This document shows, piece after piece, positions 1-5,337 of a stretch of DNA of 5,337 nucleotides. Where the stretch lies: positions 1 through 5,337 of the forward strand of contig JAEMTM010000123.1 of NCBI GenBank assembly GCA_016462305.1, in the 5' to 3' direction. A program made the position numbers and the translations under genes. The DNA is from Sphingomonadaceae bacterium (lineage in GTDB: Bacteria > Pseudomonadota > Alphaproteobacteria > Sphingomonadales > Sphingomonadaceae). Within the stretch, counting starts at the first letter, position 1. Each line of letters starts with the position of its first letter. Under the pieces are notes generated by a model. The model had not been told where the DNA came from. It worked only from the letters and a program-made list of their open reading frames with translations, and did not search any database.

Positions 1-11
1 TGCAAACATTG

Positions 12-1292
12 CTATCTCATCGCGGCCAAAATCTCGTGGATTGATACAAATGCGAAGCACACAGAGCTATCGGCGACGCCGTAGGGCAGGAAGAGATCAT
101 CGCCAACGCGGATCGCTCCGCATGTGTAGACGACGTTGGGAACATAGCCTTCACGGTCTTCGTCAGCAGCAGATAGGATGGGATTGGGCGTGCGGCCAAT
201 GACCTTTGCGGGGTCGGATTTATCCAGCAACGCGGCACCTATCGCATATTTCCGCATCGCGCCAACGCCATGGGTCAGCACAAGCCAACCTTCTTCAAGT
301 TCGATCGGTGCGCCGCAATTACCAATTTGTACCAGTTCCCAAGGGAAGCACGGCTCTAGTAAAAGTTCACCGCCATCCCAGCAATCAATCGAGTCTGACC
401 GAAGCAGATACAGATTTTGCCCGTCCTGACGCCCTATCATACAATATTTGCCATCAATCTTTCGCGGGAAAAGGGCCATGCCCTTATTGCGACCTGCGCC
501 CCCCTTTATCGGTGTCAGGGTGAAAGTTCGGAAATTGCGCGTCCGAAGGAGTTCAGAGCGAATATCATGCCCGCTATAGGCGGTATATGTACCCATCCAT
601 TCACGCTCGCCCTTTTCATCCAGAAATTCGACGAGCCGTAAATCTTCAAGCCCATTTCGCTGTGCTTCCGTCACCGGAAAAATCACGGTGCCAGAGATAT
701 TGCTATCTGGAAAGCAATCTAGTGTAGACACGTCGTCGGGCGTGCCGGGCTGGTGCTTTCCCAAGGTTGCCGCTGTTGCAAAAGACGGTTGGGGCATCAA
801 AACCAGTTGTCGGCCAGCCGAAATGATTCCTTCGCGAAAAGCGATGGTTGAAATATGGCCCTCGCCAACAGCGCGGAGCGACAGAAGAATTCTAACGCTG
901 CCGGGTTGCAACCCCGTCTGGTCTGGATGCGCTACGGCGCTGGGATTCATCAGGGCCGCTGCGGCAAAACTATACTCATGACAAAAATATGCGCCGATGA
1001 GTTGCCGCATTTCTTTTTTGAGCGGCCCTGATAACCCTAAGCGCGGTTCAATTTCGCGAAACCGGTCGTCAAACACCTTTTCTATCTGCCAATGCCTGTC
1101 GGCAAAATCGCGCAACACCACGCTGAGTTCAGCGCGCACTGTTCTTGTGTCCAAAGCATAAATTTCACGGGCCAACTTTTGCACCCGTTCAATGTCGGGC
1201 CCAGACGCTTGCCACGCCAGATGGAACGGTCGCACGACCACCCGTGCGGGGTCGGCATGGAGCCGTAATTCATGTTGAGCGACGTCTACCAT
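12..1292 (-). CDS. GH130-family glycoside phosphorylase/hydrolase (mannoside-type)
   Basis: This 426-residue protein is probably a cytoplasmic enzyme that cleaves beta-mannosidic or related linkages by phosphorolysis or hydrolysis. It has no signal peptide. Residues 1-110 are a mostly helical extension. The five-bladed propeller core appears to begin near ALMNPSAV (113-120). GLEDLR (214-219) matches the GH130 E-D-x-R motif, which makes D217 the likely catalytic acid. Further core motifs are GTYTAYSG (234-241), NKGMALFPRKIDGKY (269-283), the S-D-x-W-like SDSIDCW (299-305), GWLVLTHGV (335-343) and EGYVPNVVY (381-389), followed by LPYGVADSS near the end. The ATG at 1292 is the only Met before residue 95 and has an AAGG site seven bases upstream that overlaps the stop of the preceding gene. 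The stop is TAG at 12-14. Family membership is fairly secure from the C-terminal half. Substrate, and phosphorylase versus hydrolase activity, are not determined by sequence reading alone. Confidence 0.86.
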   Translation of the reverse strand: MVDVAQHELRLHADPARVVVRPFHLAWQASGPDIERVQKLAREIYALDTRTVRAELSVVLRDFADRHWQIEKVFDDRFREIEPRLGLSGPLKKEMRQLIGAYFCHEYSFAAAALMNPSAVAHPDQTGLQPGSVRILLSLRAVGEGHISTIAFREGIISAGRQLVLMPQPSFATAATLGKHQPGTPDDVSTLDCFPDSNISGTVIFPVTEAQRNGLEDLRLVEFLDEKGEREWMGTYTAYSGHDIRSELLRTRNFRTFTLTPIKGGAGRNKGMALFPRKIDGKYCMIGRQDGQNLYLLRSDSIDCWDGGELLLEPCFPWELVQIGNCGAPIELEEGWLVLTHGVGAMRKYAIGAALLDKSDPAKVIGRTPNPILSAADEDREGYVPNVVYTCGAIRVGDDLFLPYGVADSSVCFAFVSIHEILAAMR

Positions 1293-1299
1293 GGCGTCG

Positions 1300-1303
1300 C
1301 CTT
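1300..1303 (-). promoter_or_regulatory. Ribosome-binding site of the GH130 gene overlapping the GT4 stop codon
   Basis: On the minus strand the GT4 gene ends AGA-TAA and is followed directly by GGCGACGCC-ATG. The best Shine-Dalgarno match, AAGG, uses the last two bases of the TAA stop and sits seven bases from the GH130 ATG. A ribosome ending on GT4 would therefore cover the start site of the next gene, which suggests translational coupling. This is inferred from spacing only. Confidence 0.6.
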
Positions 1304-3566
1304 ATCTAACCTTAGCAATGAATTCTCTTATGGCGATTGTCGCATGTTGATAGGCCAAAACCGACTCGGCGCCTTCGTTGAGATTAAGTCCACGTTGATT
1401 CAACCCGTCATGGCTTGTGCCCGTTTGTGGATCTGCAACCGCAAGGCCGCGGTCATTGGCCCCTGAAAACCAGTCATAGGCGCGCGTCGCTTCGTCAAGC
1501 CAGCTTTCGTCTCCCGTTAAGTCATATGCAGCAGAGGCGGCGTCTATGGCCGCCCAGACTTCAACAGGCTGCTGATCGAAAGGATGGGGCTTTTGATATG
1601 GCTTACCAAAGGTGCTCGATCCTATGGGACGAAAATATCCGCCAGGCGCTTTTTGTAAAGCGGTCATCCAACGCAATGTCGCGATCCCGATTTGCTGGAC
1701 GTCAATGCGGCCTAAACGCACCCCGGCTCTGATCATGGCTTCGGAAAGTCGGCAATTGTCATAAGCTAAAACATCTTCGAACCATGTCCAGCCTTCCCTT
1801 TTGGAATGGCCAAAAAGTGTCAGCAGATGATCTGCACCCGCAGCCAATATCGACGATGCCACTTTATGCCTTTTGTCTACTTCCAAAACATGATCTGCTC
1901 CCAACATCGCAAAGCCGATGGCGCGTGGAGACCCGAATGTTTCGGCAGATGATGCCGTCCGGTCGAACAACCCCTGTGCCCAATGGCGCAGGCCCGCAGA
2001 CTGCGCCCAACGCACCGTTGAACCCAGCGCCCAGAGCGTCCTGCCGCAGCTATCCTCTGATCCAATTTCTTCGAGCCAATTTCGTCCAAACCCCATGAAA
2101 TTTCGGAACTCGCGACGATCTTCGTTCCACGAACTTTCCACAAATGCGGCAAATCTAGTGCTTAATTGACGTGCCGTCGCAATATGGCCTTTCATCTTAT
2201 TGGTAAGCATCAACGCCCGGGCGTTATCGTCAACGCAATAGCCATGTGCTCTGTCGGGAACATTGCCAATGCTGTGCTGTAATATTCCAGTATCATCACA
2301 GAGTCTTAGCAAGCCATCGATCCCGATAGCCGCAGGTATCGGTGCAGATTTAATAGAAATGCGCACTTCATTCAAAACATCGAGACAGCGAACGGCAAAT
2401 GCCGGCCAGATCATATCCCGGTTTTTATTATAAGCGCGCCTCTGCAATGCAGAAAGCCTGCCCTTATCGTGCAAAAGACCGATCACTTCTGTTGCGATTG
2501 CGTCGCTATCATTGAAGGGAACGATAATGCCGTGATCGTCGGAAAGCAGCTCAATCGCGTGAACATAAGGTGTAGACACCACCGCTTTACCCAATGCTAA
2601 CGCGTATGATAACGTGCCCGAGGTCGATTGGTCCACCCCAGTGTAAGGGGTAACATAAATATCGGTTGCCTCAATCAAGTCGAGCAGCAATTCTGTTTCA
2701 AGAAATGCGTCAAGCCAATATATGTGTTGCGCAACACCCAGCGTGGACGCCAGCGTCTTGAGCTTTGCCCGATAAGTTTCACCCTCGACCGTCAGTAAAT
2801 TGGGGTGGGTGGCACCCGCAATGCAGTAAAGCAGATTGGGATGCTCCAATATTATGGCTGGCATGGCCGCGATGACGGCTTCAATTCCCTTGCCCGGACA
2901 AAGCAGTCCAAACGTTAGTAGGACGTCCCTGCCTTCAAATCCAAGTTTGGACTTGAATTGTGCCGATCGACCAAATGGCCGATCCGGAACCCCGTGGGGG
3001 ATAAGGACGATCTGGTCGCTATCTGCCCCGTAAACGCTGCCCAGTAAGTCCCGCGAACGTTCCGACATGATTACTAGTTTGCGCGCTTGCGCAATCAGTC
3101 GGCGCATCACGCGCATTTGGTCGGGGTTCGGTTTTGCCAAAACGGTATGTAATGTAATGACTAAAGGGGCCGCAATCCGGTCAGTTAGTTCTAACACCAT
3201 ATCCCCGGCTGGCCCGCCGAATAACCCAAATTCATGTTGGAGCCATACGACATCTGCTTTGCTCATATCGATGTGCTGCGCGGCATCAATATAGCTGCGC
3301 GGATCGCCTTCCGTAATCGTAGAGCTGACTGAGGCGTCGAATGCGATAGCGGATAAAGCTGGCGTCATTGCATAAACGTGGATCTGCAAATCCGGTTGCG
3401 CGGCTGTTAACGATGCGTGCACATCTGCGGTGAATGTCGCGATGCCGCATCTGCGCGGGGTAAAACCACCAATCAGGGCGACGATGGTCGACTTAACCTT
3501 CGGTGCCGATCCGCCAATAGGCAGGATGTCATCTTTAAAGCTATTGCGTTCGATAAATTCAAGCAC
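1302..3566 (-). CDS. GT4 glycosyltransferase with C-terminal all-alpha glycosidase-like domain
   Basis: This 754-residue protein is a probable cytoplasmic, retaining GT-B glycosyltransferase. The acceptor-side Rossmann domain (about 27-200) opens with VALIGGFTPRRCGIATF (29-45) and contains WLQHEFGLFGG (108-118) and HGVPD (191-195). The donor domain (about 213-400) has LTFGLLCPGKGIEA (217-230), with K226 at the usual diphosphate-contact position. It also has TPYTGVDQSTSGTLSYALALGKAVV (306-330 region), which replaces the usual GT4 E-x7-E segment. Residues about 415-754 form a helical domain, probably an alpha/alpha toroid, with conserved-looking acidic or aromatic patches: HGYCVDDNAR (441-450), GSEDSCGRTLWALG (502-515), EGWTWFEDVLAYDN (591-604), HPFDQQPVEVWAAID (661-675) and LNLNEGAESVLAYQHA (727-742). 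The start is GTG with AAGGA six bases upstream. It lies nine bases before the GH130 gene on the same strand, so the two are almost certainly co-transcribed. Donor sugar is not determined; GDP-mannose is a guess from the GH130 partner. Confidence 0.88.
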   Translation of the reverse strand: MLEFIERNSFKDDILPIGGSAPKVKSTIVALIGGFTPRRCGIATFTADVHASLTAAQPDLQIHVYAMTPALSAIAFDASVSSTITEGDPRSYIDAAQHIDMSKADVVWLQHEFGLFGGPAGDMVLELTDRIAAPLVITLHTVLAKPNPDQMRVMRRLIAQARKLVIMSERSRDLLGSVYGADSDQIVLIPHGVPDRPFGRSAQFKSKLGFEGRDVLLTFGLLCPGKGIEAVIAAMPAIILEHPNLLYCIAGATHPNLLTVEGETYRAKLKTLASTLGVAQHIYWLDAFLETELLLDLIEATDIYVTPYTGVDQSTSGTLSYALALGKAVVSTPYVHAIELLSDDHGIIVPFNDSDAIATEVIGLLHDKGRLSALQRRAYNKNRDMIWPAFAVRCLDVLNEVRISIKSAPIPAAIGIDGLLRLCDDTGILQHSIGNVPDRAHGYCVDDNARALMLTNKMKGHIATARQLSTRFAAFVESSWNEDRREFRNFMGFGRNWLEEIGSEDSCGRTLWALGSTVRWAQSAGLRHWAQGLFDRTASSAETFGSPRAIGFAMLGADHVLEVDKRHKVASSILAAGADHLLTLFGHSKREGWTWFEDVLAYDNCRLSEAMIRAGVRLGRIDVQQIGIATLRWMTALQKAPGGYFRPIGSSTFGKPYQKPHPFDQQPVEVWAAIDAASAAYDLTGDESWLDEATRAYDWFSGANDRGLAVADPQTGTSHDGLNQRGLNLNEGAESVLAYQHATIAIREFIAKVR

Positions 3567-3572
3567 ACGAAA

Positions 3573-3577
3573 TCCTT
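3573..3577 (-). promoter_or_regulatory. Ribosome-binding site supporting a GTG start for the GT4 gene
   Basis: AAGGA on the minus strand lies six bases before the GTG at 3566-3564. An upstream ATG (3595-3593) is in a different frame and soon reaches a stop, so GTG is the preferred start. Confidence 0.6.
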
Positions 3578-3593
3578 AAAAATTTTGGTAACC

Positions 3594-3622
3594 ATGCGAT
3601 GACGCAAGCACTGCGATTTCAA
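3594..3622 (-). promoter_or_regulatory. Weak candidate promoter for the GT4-GH130 operon
   Basis: Reading the minus strand, TTGAAA (3622-3617) is followed after 17 bases by TCGCAT (3599-3594), which would give a leader of roughly 20 bases before the GTG. The -35 is good but the -10 matches only three of six consensus positions. A second -35-like TTGACC lies at 3634-3629 without a convincing -10. Weak matches of this kind are common by chance. Confidence 0.2.
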
Positions 3623-3673
3623 CACAGAGGTCAAAAAGTTGCGGAGCGTTCGCTCGGAGAAATAACCGGCAGT

Positions 3674-3689
3674 GGGAACCTTTGTTCCC
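3674..3689. repeat. Palindrome GGGAAC-CTTT-GTTCCC
   Basis: Six-base perfect arms around a four-base loop. A G-T wobble and a G-C pair (3672-3673 with 3690-3691) extend the possible RNA stem to eight pairs. It lies at the left edge of the transposase remnant, upstream of the divergent operon. No T-run follows on either strand, so it is not a standard terminator. It could be an operator or an old element end. Confidence 0.4.
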
Positions 3690-3763
3690 GCCTATGGAGC
3701 AACTCAAGGGCACCGAACCCTCAGACTGGCATTAGGCCGTGACCGCATATATATAACCTTCGC

Positions 3764-3805
3764 GGCGTCAAAATGGCTGCGAGATCGAAGCCATTTTGGC
3801 GTCAA
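3764..3805. repeat. 10-bp hairpin flanked by 8-bp direct repeats inside the transposase remnant
   Basis: Perfect arms CAAAATGGCT (3769-3778) and AGCCATTTTG (3789-3798) enclose a ten-base loop. The unit is bordered by GGCGTCAA at 3764-3771 and again at 3798-3805. It falls exactly where IS5-type similarity is interrupted, so it looks like a small insertion or template-switch product rather than part of the ancestral gene. Confidence 0.65.
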
Positions 3806-4050
3806 TGCGATGGGCCTGCCGATAGCTTTTGTCGTGACCGGCGGCGAAGTTCCCGATTACAAAAGGCAAAGACCATGCGCAAAGGCTCTTGATTTTCCGC
3901 TCTCGTCAGAATTAATCTACCGTTTGTCGAAATCCGATGGCTTTTTGTCGAAAGCGGTGATCGCGGCATTCCGCAATTATGTCATCAAGCGAGTGTATGA
4001 GGATAAGGCGTTGGAGTTTGTTAGGAAAATCGCCCGCCGCTAGCGCCGCA

Positions 4051-4092
4051 GCACAAGAAGTCACATGATATGCACAAGAGGTCACACGATAT
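4051..4092 (+). repeat. 21-bp tandem duplication carrying a ribosome-binding site and start codon
   Basis: Positions 4051-4071 and 4072-4092 are two adjacent 21-base copies that differ at only two positions (A/G at unit base 9, T/C at unit base 16). Both begin GCACAAGA and end CGATAT or TGATAT. Each copy is followed by G, giving ATG at 4070 and ATG at 4091, each preceded by a purine-rich AAGAAG or AAGAGG about nine bases away. The unit is seven codons long, so both starts are in frame. Confidence 0.85.
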
Positions 4093-5203
4093 GAAGGCTC
4101 AGTTCGCCGCGGCGCTCGCCGCTCTTATGATTGCCGCCCCGGCTATTGCCGAGGCGCCCGCTCCCGCCCCTGTTGCTGCCAGCACTGCGGGCGAATGGCG
4201 CACCTTCGCCACCGAAGCCTATCGCGGCAAGCGTGACAGCGTCAGCTTCGTCGATGCGGACCATGGCTGGTATGGCACCGGCGCGGGCGACCTGTTCGCC
4301 ACGAAGGATGGCGGGGCGCGCTGGGAGAAGGTCGCCAGTCGCCCCGGCACCTTCGTGCGCGCCGTCGGCTTCGTTGACCGCGATAACGGCTTCATCGGCA
4401 ATGTCGGCACCGATTATTACCCCGGCGTCACCGACGAAACCCCGCTCTACCGCACCCGCGACGGGGGCCGGACGTGGGCAGCGGTCAATACCGGAGCTGC
4501 GACGATTAAGGGCGTATGCGCAATCGATATCCTCACCGCGAAGCGCATCTATCAGGGCAAGTTGCAGCCGCGCACGGTGATCCACGCCGCAGGCCGGGTC
4601 GGGGGACCGACGGGTATGCTGCGCTCCACCGACGGGGGCGAAAGCTGGCAGGTGATCGACATGCGCGCGCACGCGGGGATGATCCTCGACGTGAAGTTCT
4701 TCGACGAGAATACCGGCCTCGTGTTCGCCGCCACCGATCCCGATGCCGCCCAGGCCGAGGGGCTGGTGCTGCGCACCACCGACGGCGGCAAGACGTGGAG
4801 CGAGGTCTATCGCTCGGGCCGCAAGCTAGAGCTGGTCTGGAAGGCGAGCTTCCCCGAGGGCGGCGACACTGGCTATGCCACGGTGCAGTCCTACGATTCC
4901 GAACGCACCACGCAGCTCGTCATCCGCAGCGACGACAAGGGCAAGACGTGGCGCGAGATCGAGATGGCGCAGGACAAGACCGCGCGCCAGTTCGGCATCG
5001 GCTTCGTCAGCAAGGATGTCGGCTTCGTCGGCACTGCGGCGGGCGGCTTCGCTACGAAGGACGGCGGCAAGACCTGGGAACGCGCCCCAATCGCACCGGC
5101 CGCCAACAAGTTCCAAGCGGTGCCGCTGGGCAAGGGCATGCGCCTCTTCGCCATCGGCACCCAGGTGCAGGCCATCGACCTGCCAGCTCCCCCGAAAGGC
5201 TGA
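4091..5203 (+). CDS. Secreted BNR/Asp-box (Ycf48-like) beta-propeller protein
   Basis: The protein has 370 residues from the ATG at 4091, or 377 from the in-frame ATG at 4070. The later start is preferred because it places the signal peptide at the N-terminus: MKAQFAAALAALMIAAPAIA, with likely cleavage after AIA. The earlier start would add MHKRSHD. A Pro/Ala linker follows. Numbered from the ATG at 4070, six Asp-box motifs occur: TKDGGARW (78-85), TRDGGRTW (129-136), STDGGESW (186-193), TTDGGKTW (236-243), SDDKGKTW (287-294) and TKDGGKTW (329-336). Several are preceded by the F-x-D/S-x-x-x-G-F/W strand typical of propeller blades. The fold is sialidase/Ycf48-like, but the catalytic arginine triad of true sialidases is not evident, so enzymatic activity should not be assumed. 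It probably acts in the periplasm or at the cell surface, perhaps as a binding or assembly protein. Its GC-rich codon use differs clearly from the genes to its left. Confidence 0.85.
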   Translation: MKAQFAAALAALMIAAPAIAEAPAPAPVAASTAGEWRTFATEAYRGKRDSVSFVDADHGWYGTGAGDLFATKDGGARWEKVASRPGTFVRAVGFVDRDNGFIGNVGTDYYPGVTDETPLYRTRDGGRTWAAVNTGAATIKGVCAIDILTAKRIYQGKLQPRTVIHAAGRVGGPTGMLRSTDGGESWQVIDMRAHAGMILDVKFFDENTGLVFAATDPDAAQAEGLVLRTTDGGKTWSEVYRSGRKLELVWKASFPEGGDTGYATVQSYDSERTTQLVIRSDDKGKTWREIEMAQDKTARQFGIGFVSKDVGFVGTAAGGFATKDGGKTWERAPIAPAANKFQAVPLGKGMRLFAIGTQVQAIDLPAPPKG

Positions 5204-5295
5204 GCATGGTGCGCGATGTCATCAATCCCGATGCGCGGAAGCGGAACCGTTCTTTTTCTTGGCGCCCATAAAATTCAGACGCAACTCCGCCCCTT

Positions 5296-5337
5296 GTCAT
5301 CACACCCCCTTTCGTCATCACACCCCCTTTCGTCATC
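5296..5337. repeat. 18-bp tandem repeat running off the window edge
   Basis: The unit GTCATCACACCCCCTTTC occurs at 5296-5313 and identically at 5314-5331. A third copy begins at 5332 and is cut by the window end. A degenerate partial copy (CCGCCCCTT) precedes the first. The unit is a multiple of three, so it is open in several frames: plus strand V-I-T-P-P-F, minus strand M-T-K-G-G-V. On the minus strand each unit carries AAAGGGGG a few bases before an ATG. Total copy number and what follows cannot be seen. Confidence 0.85.

Larger units (their letters stand above)
3567..3671. other. Divergent intergenic region upstream of the GT4-GH130 operon
   Basis: This 105-base gap holds the operon's ribosome-binding site, the weak promoter candidates and a short perfect palindrome, GAGCG-TT-CGCTC (3644-3655). 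The palindrome lies just upstream of the -35-like elements and could be an operator. No coding sequence was recognised here. Confidence 0.4.
3672..4043 (+). pseudogene. Remnant of an IS5-like transposase joined to an unrelated tail
   Basis: A 123-codon open frame whose only credible start is a GTG with no clear ribosome-binding site. Residues 20-25 (ALGRDR) and 43-64 (GVNAMGLPIAF...TGGEVPDYK) resemble the middle of IS5-family DDE transposases, which usually read ALGRSRGG-x-TTKIH followed by a GLPI-x-F-x-x-TGGEVSD segment. The stretch between these two pieces is scrambled and contains a hairpin. All catalytic parts of a DDE transposase (the N-terminal D-S-T segment, the L-x-D-x-GYD segment and the C-terminal R-N-x-x-E segment) are missing. 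From about residue 71 the sequence is no longer transposase-like. The tail KALDFPLSSELIYRL...AVIAAFRNYVI faintly recalls the C-terminal end of LysR-type regulators, but this is a weak impression. It is most likely a non-functional scar of insertion and deletion. Confidence 0.6.

Noticed and set aside
3923..3953. Direct repeat TTTGTCGAAA at 3923-3932 and 3944-3953
   Set aside because: Ten bases with no similarity beyond; likely chance within the decayed frame, although the 21-base spacing equals that of the start-site duplication.
4082..4672. 196-codon minus-strand open frame antisense to the Asp-box gene
   Set aside because: No recognisable domain; it is explained as the antisense of GC-rich codons.
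5230..5262. Possible terminator around GGAAGCGGAACCGTTCTTTTTC
   Set aside because: T-rich run present, but the stem is only about three pairs with any realistic loop; not supportable as a terminator.
4516..5271. 251-codon plus-strand open frame overlapping the Asp-box gene
   Set aside because: Arg/His-rich product typical of an out-of-frame reading of GC-rich DNA; the overlapping frame has a signal peptide and six Asp boxes.
5206..5271. Short plus-strand frame of 21 codons (starts MVRDVINPD) after the Asp-box gene, and a 15-codon minus-strand frame (MGAKKKNG...) in the same place
   Set aside because: Too short, with no convincing ribosome-binding site or recognised family.
5052..5336. Minus-strand frame starting in the 18-bp repeat (M-T-K-G-G-V units) and running leftwards
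   Set aside because: After the repeats it continues into the antisense of the Asp-box gene with Arg/Pro-rich, non-protein-like sequence. The repeat itself is kept as a finding, the long frame is not.
5296..5337. CRISPR array
   Set aside because: Units are directly adjacent with no spacers and only 18 bases long.

Overview
The window has two parts of different composition. The left two thirds (about 1-4043) is moderately GC-rich; hand-counted sample lines gave 30/60 and 35/60 G+C. The right part (about 4044-5203) is strongly GC-rich; a sample line gave 41/60. GC-rich codon use, an Ala/Pro-rich secreted protein and a sugar-metabolism pair of this type suggest an alphaproteobacterium, plausibly a sphingomonad. 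That placement is an inference from style, not a proven assignment.

Layout: on the minus strand, a two-gene carbohydrate operon runs leftwards from about 3566 to 12. Its first gene encodes a 754-residue family-4 glycosyltransferase with a long C-terminal all-alpha, glycosidase-like domain. Nine bases later comes a 426-residue GH130-family glycoside phosphorylase/hydrolase. Neither has a signal peptide, so both should act in the cytoplasm, probably on the same mannose-type or related oligosaccharide. The GT builds a glycan, its C-terminal domain may bind or trim it, and the GH130 enzyme may recycle it by phosphorolysis.

Between the operon and the next gene lies a decayed stretch (about 3672-4043). 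It holds a short IS5-like transposase core joined in frame to an unrelated tail. It also contains a perfect 10-bp hairpin flanked by 8-bp direct repeats. This is a transposition scar, and it ends where the base composition changes.

On the plus strand, 4070/4091-5203 encodes a secreted BNR/Asp-box (Ycf48-like) beta-propeller protein. Its ribosome-binding site and start codon are duplicated as a 21-bp tandem repeat. The right edge (5296-5337) holds an 18-bp tandem repeat that runs out of the window. No RNA genes or CRISPR arrays were seen.
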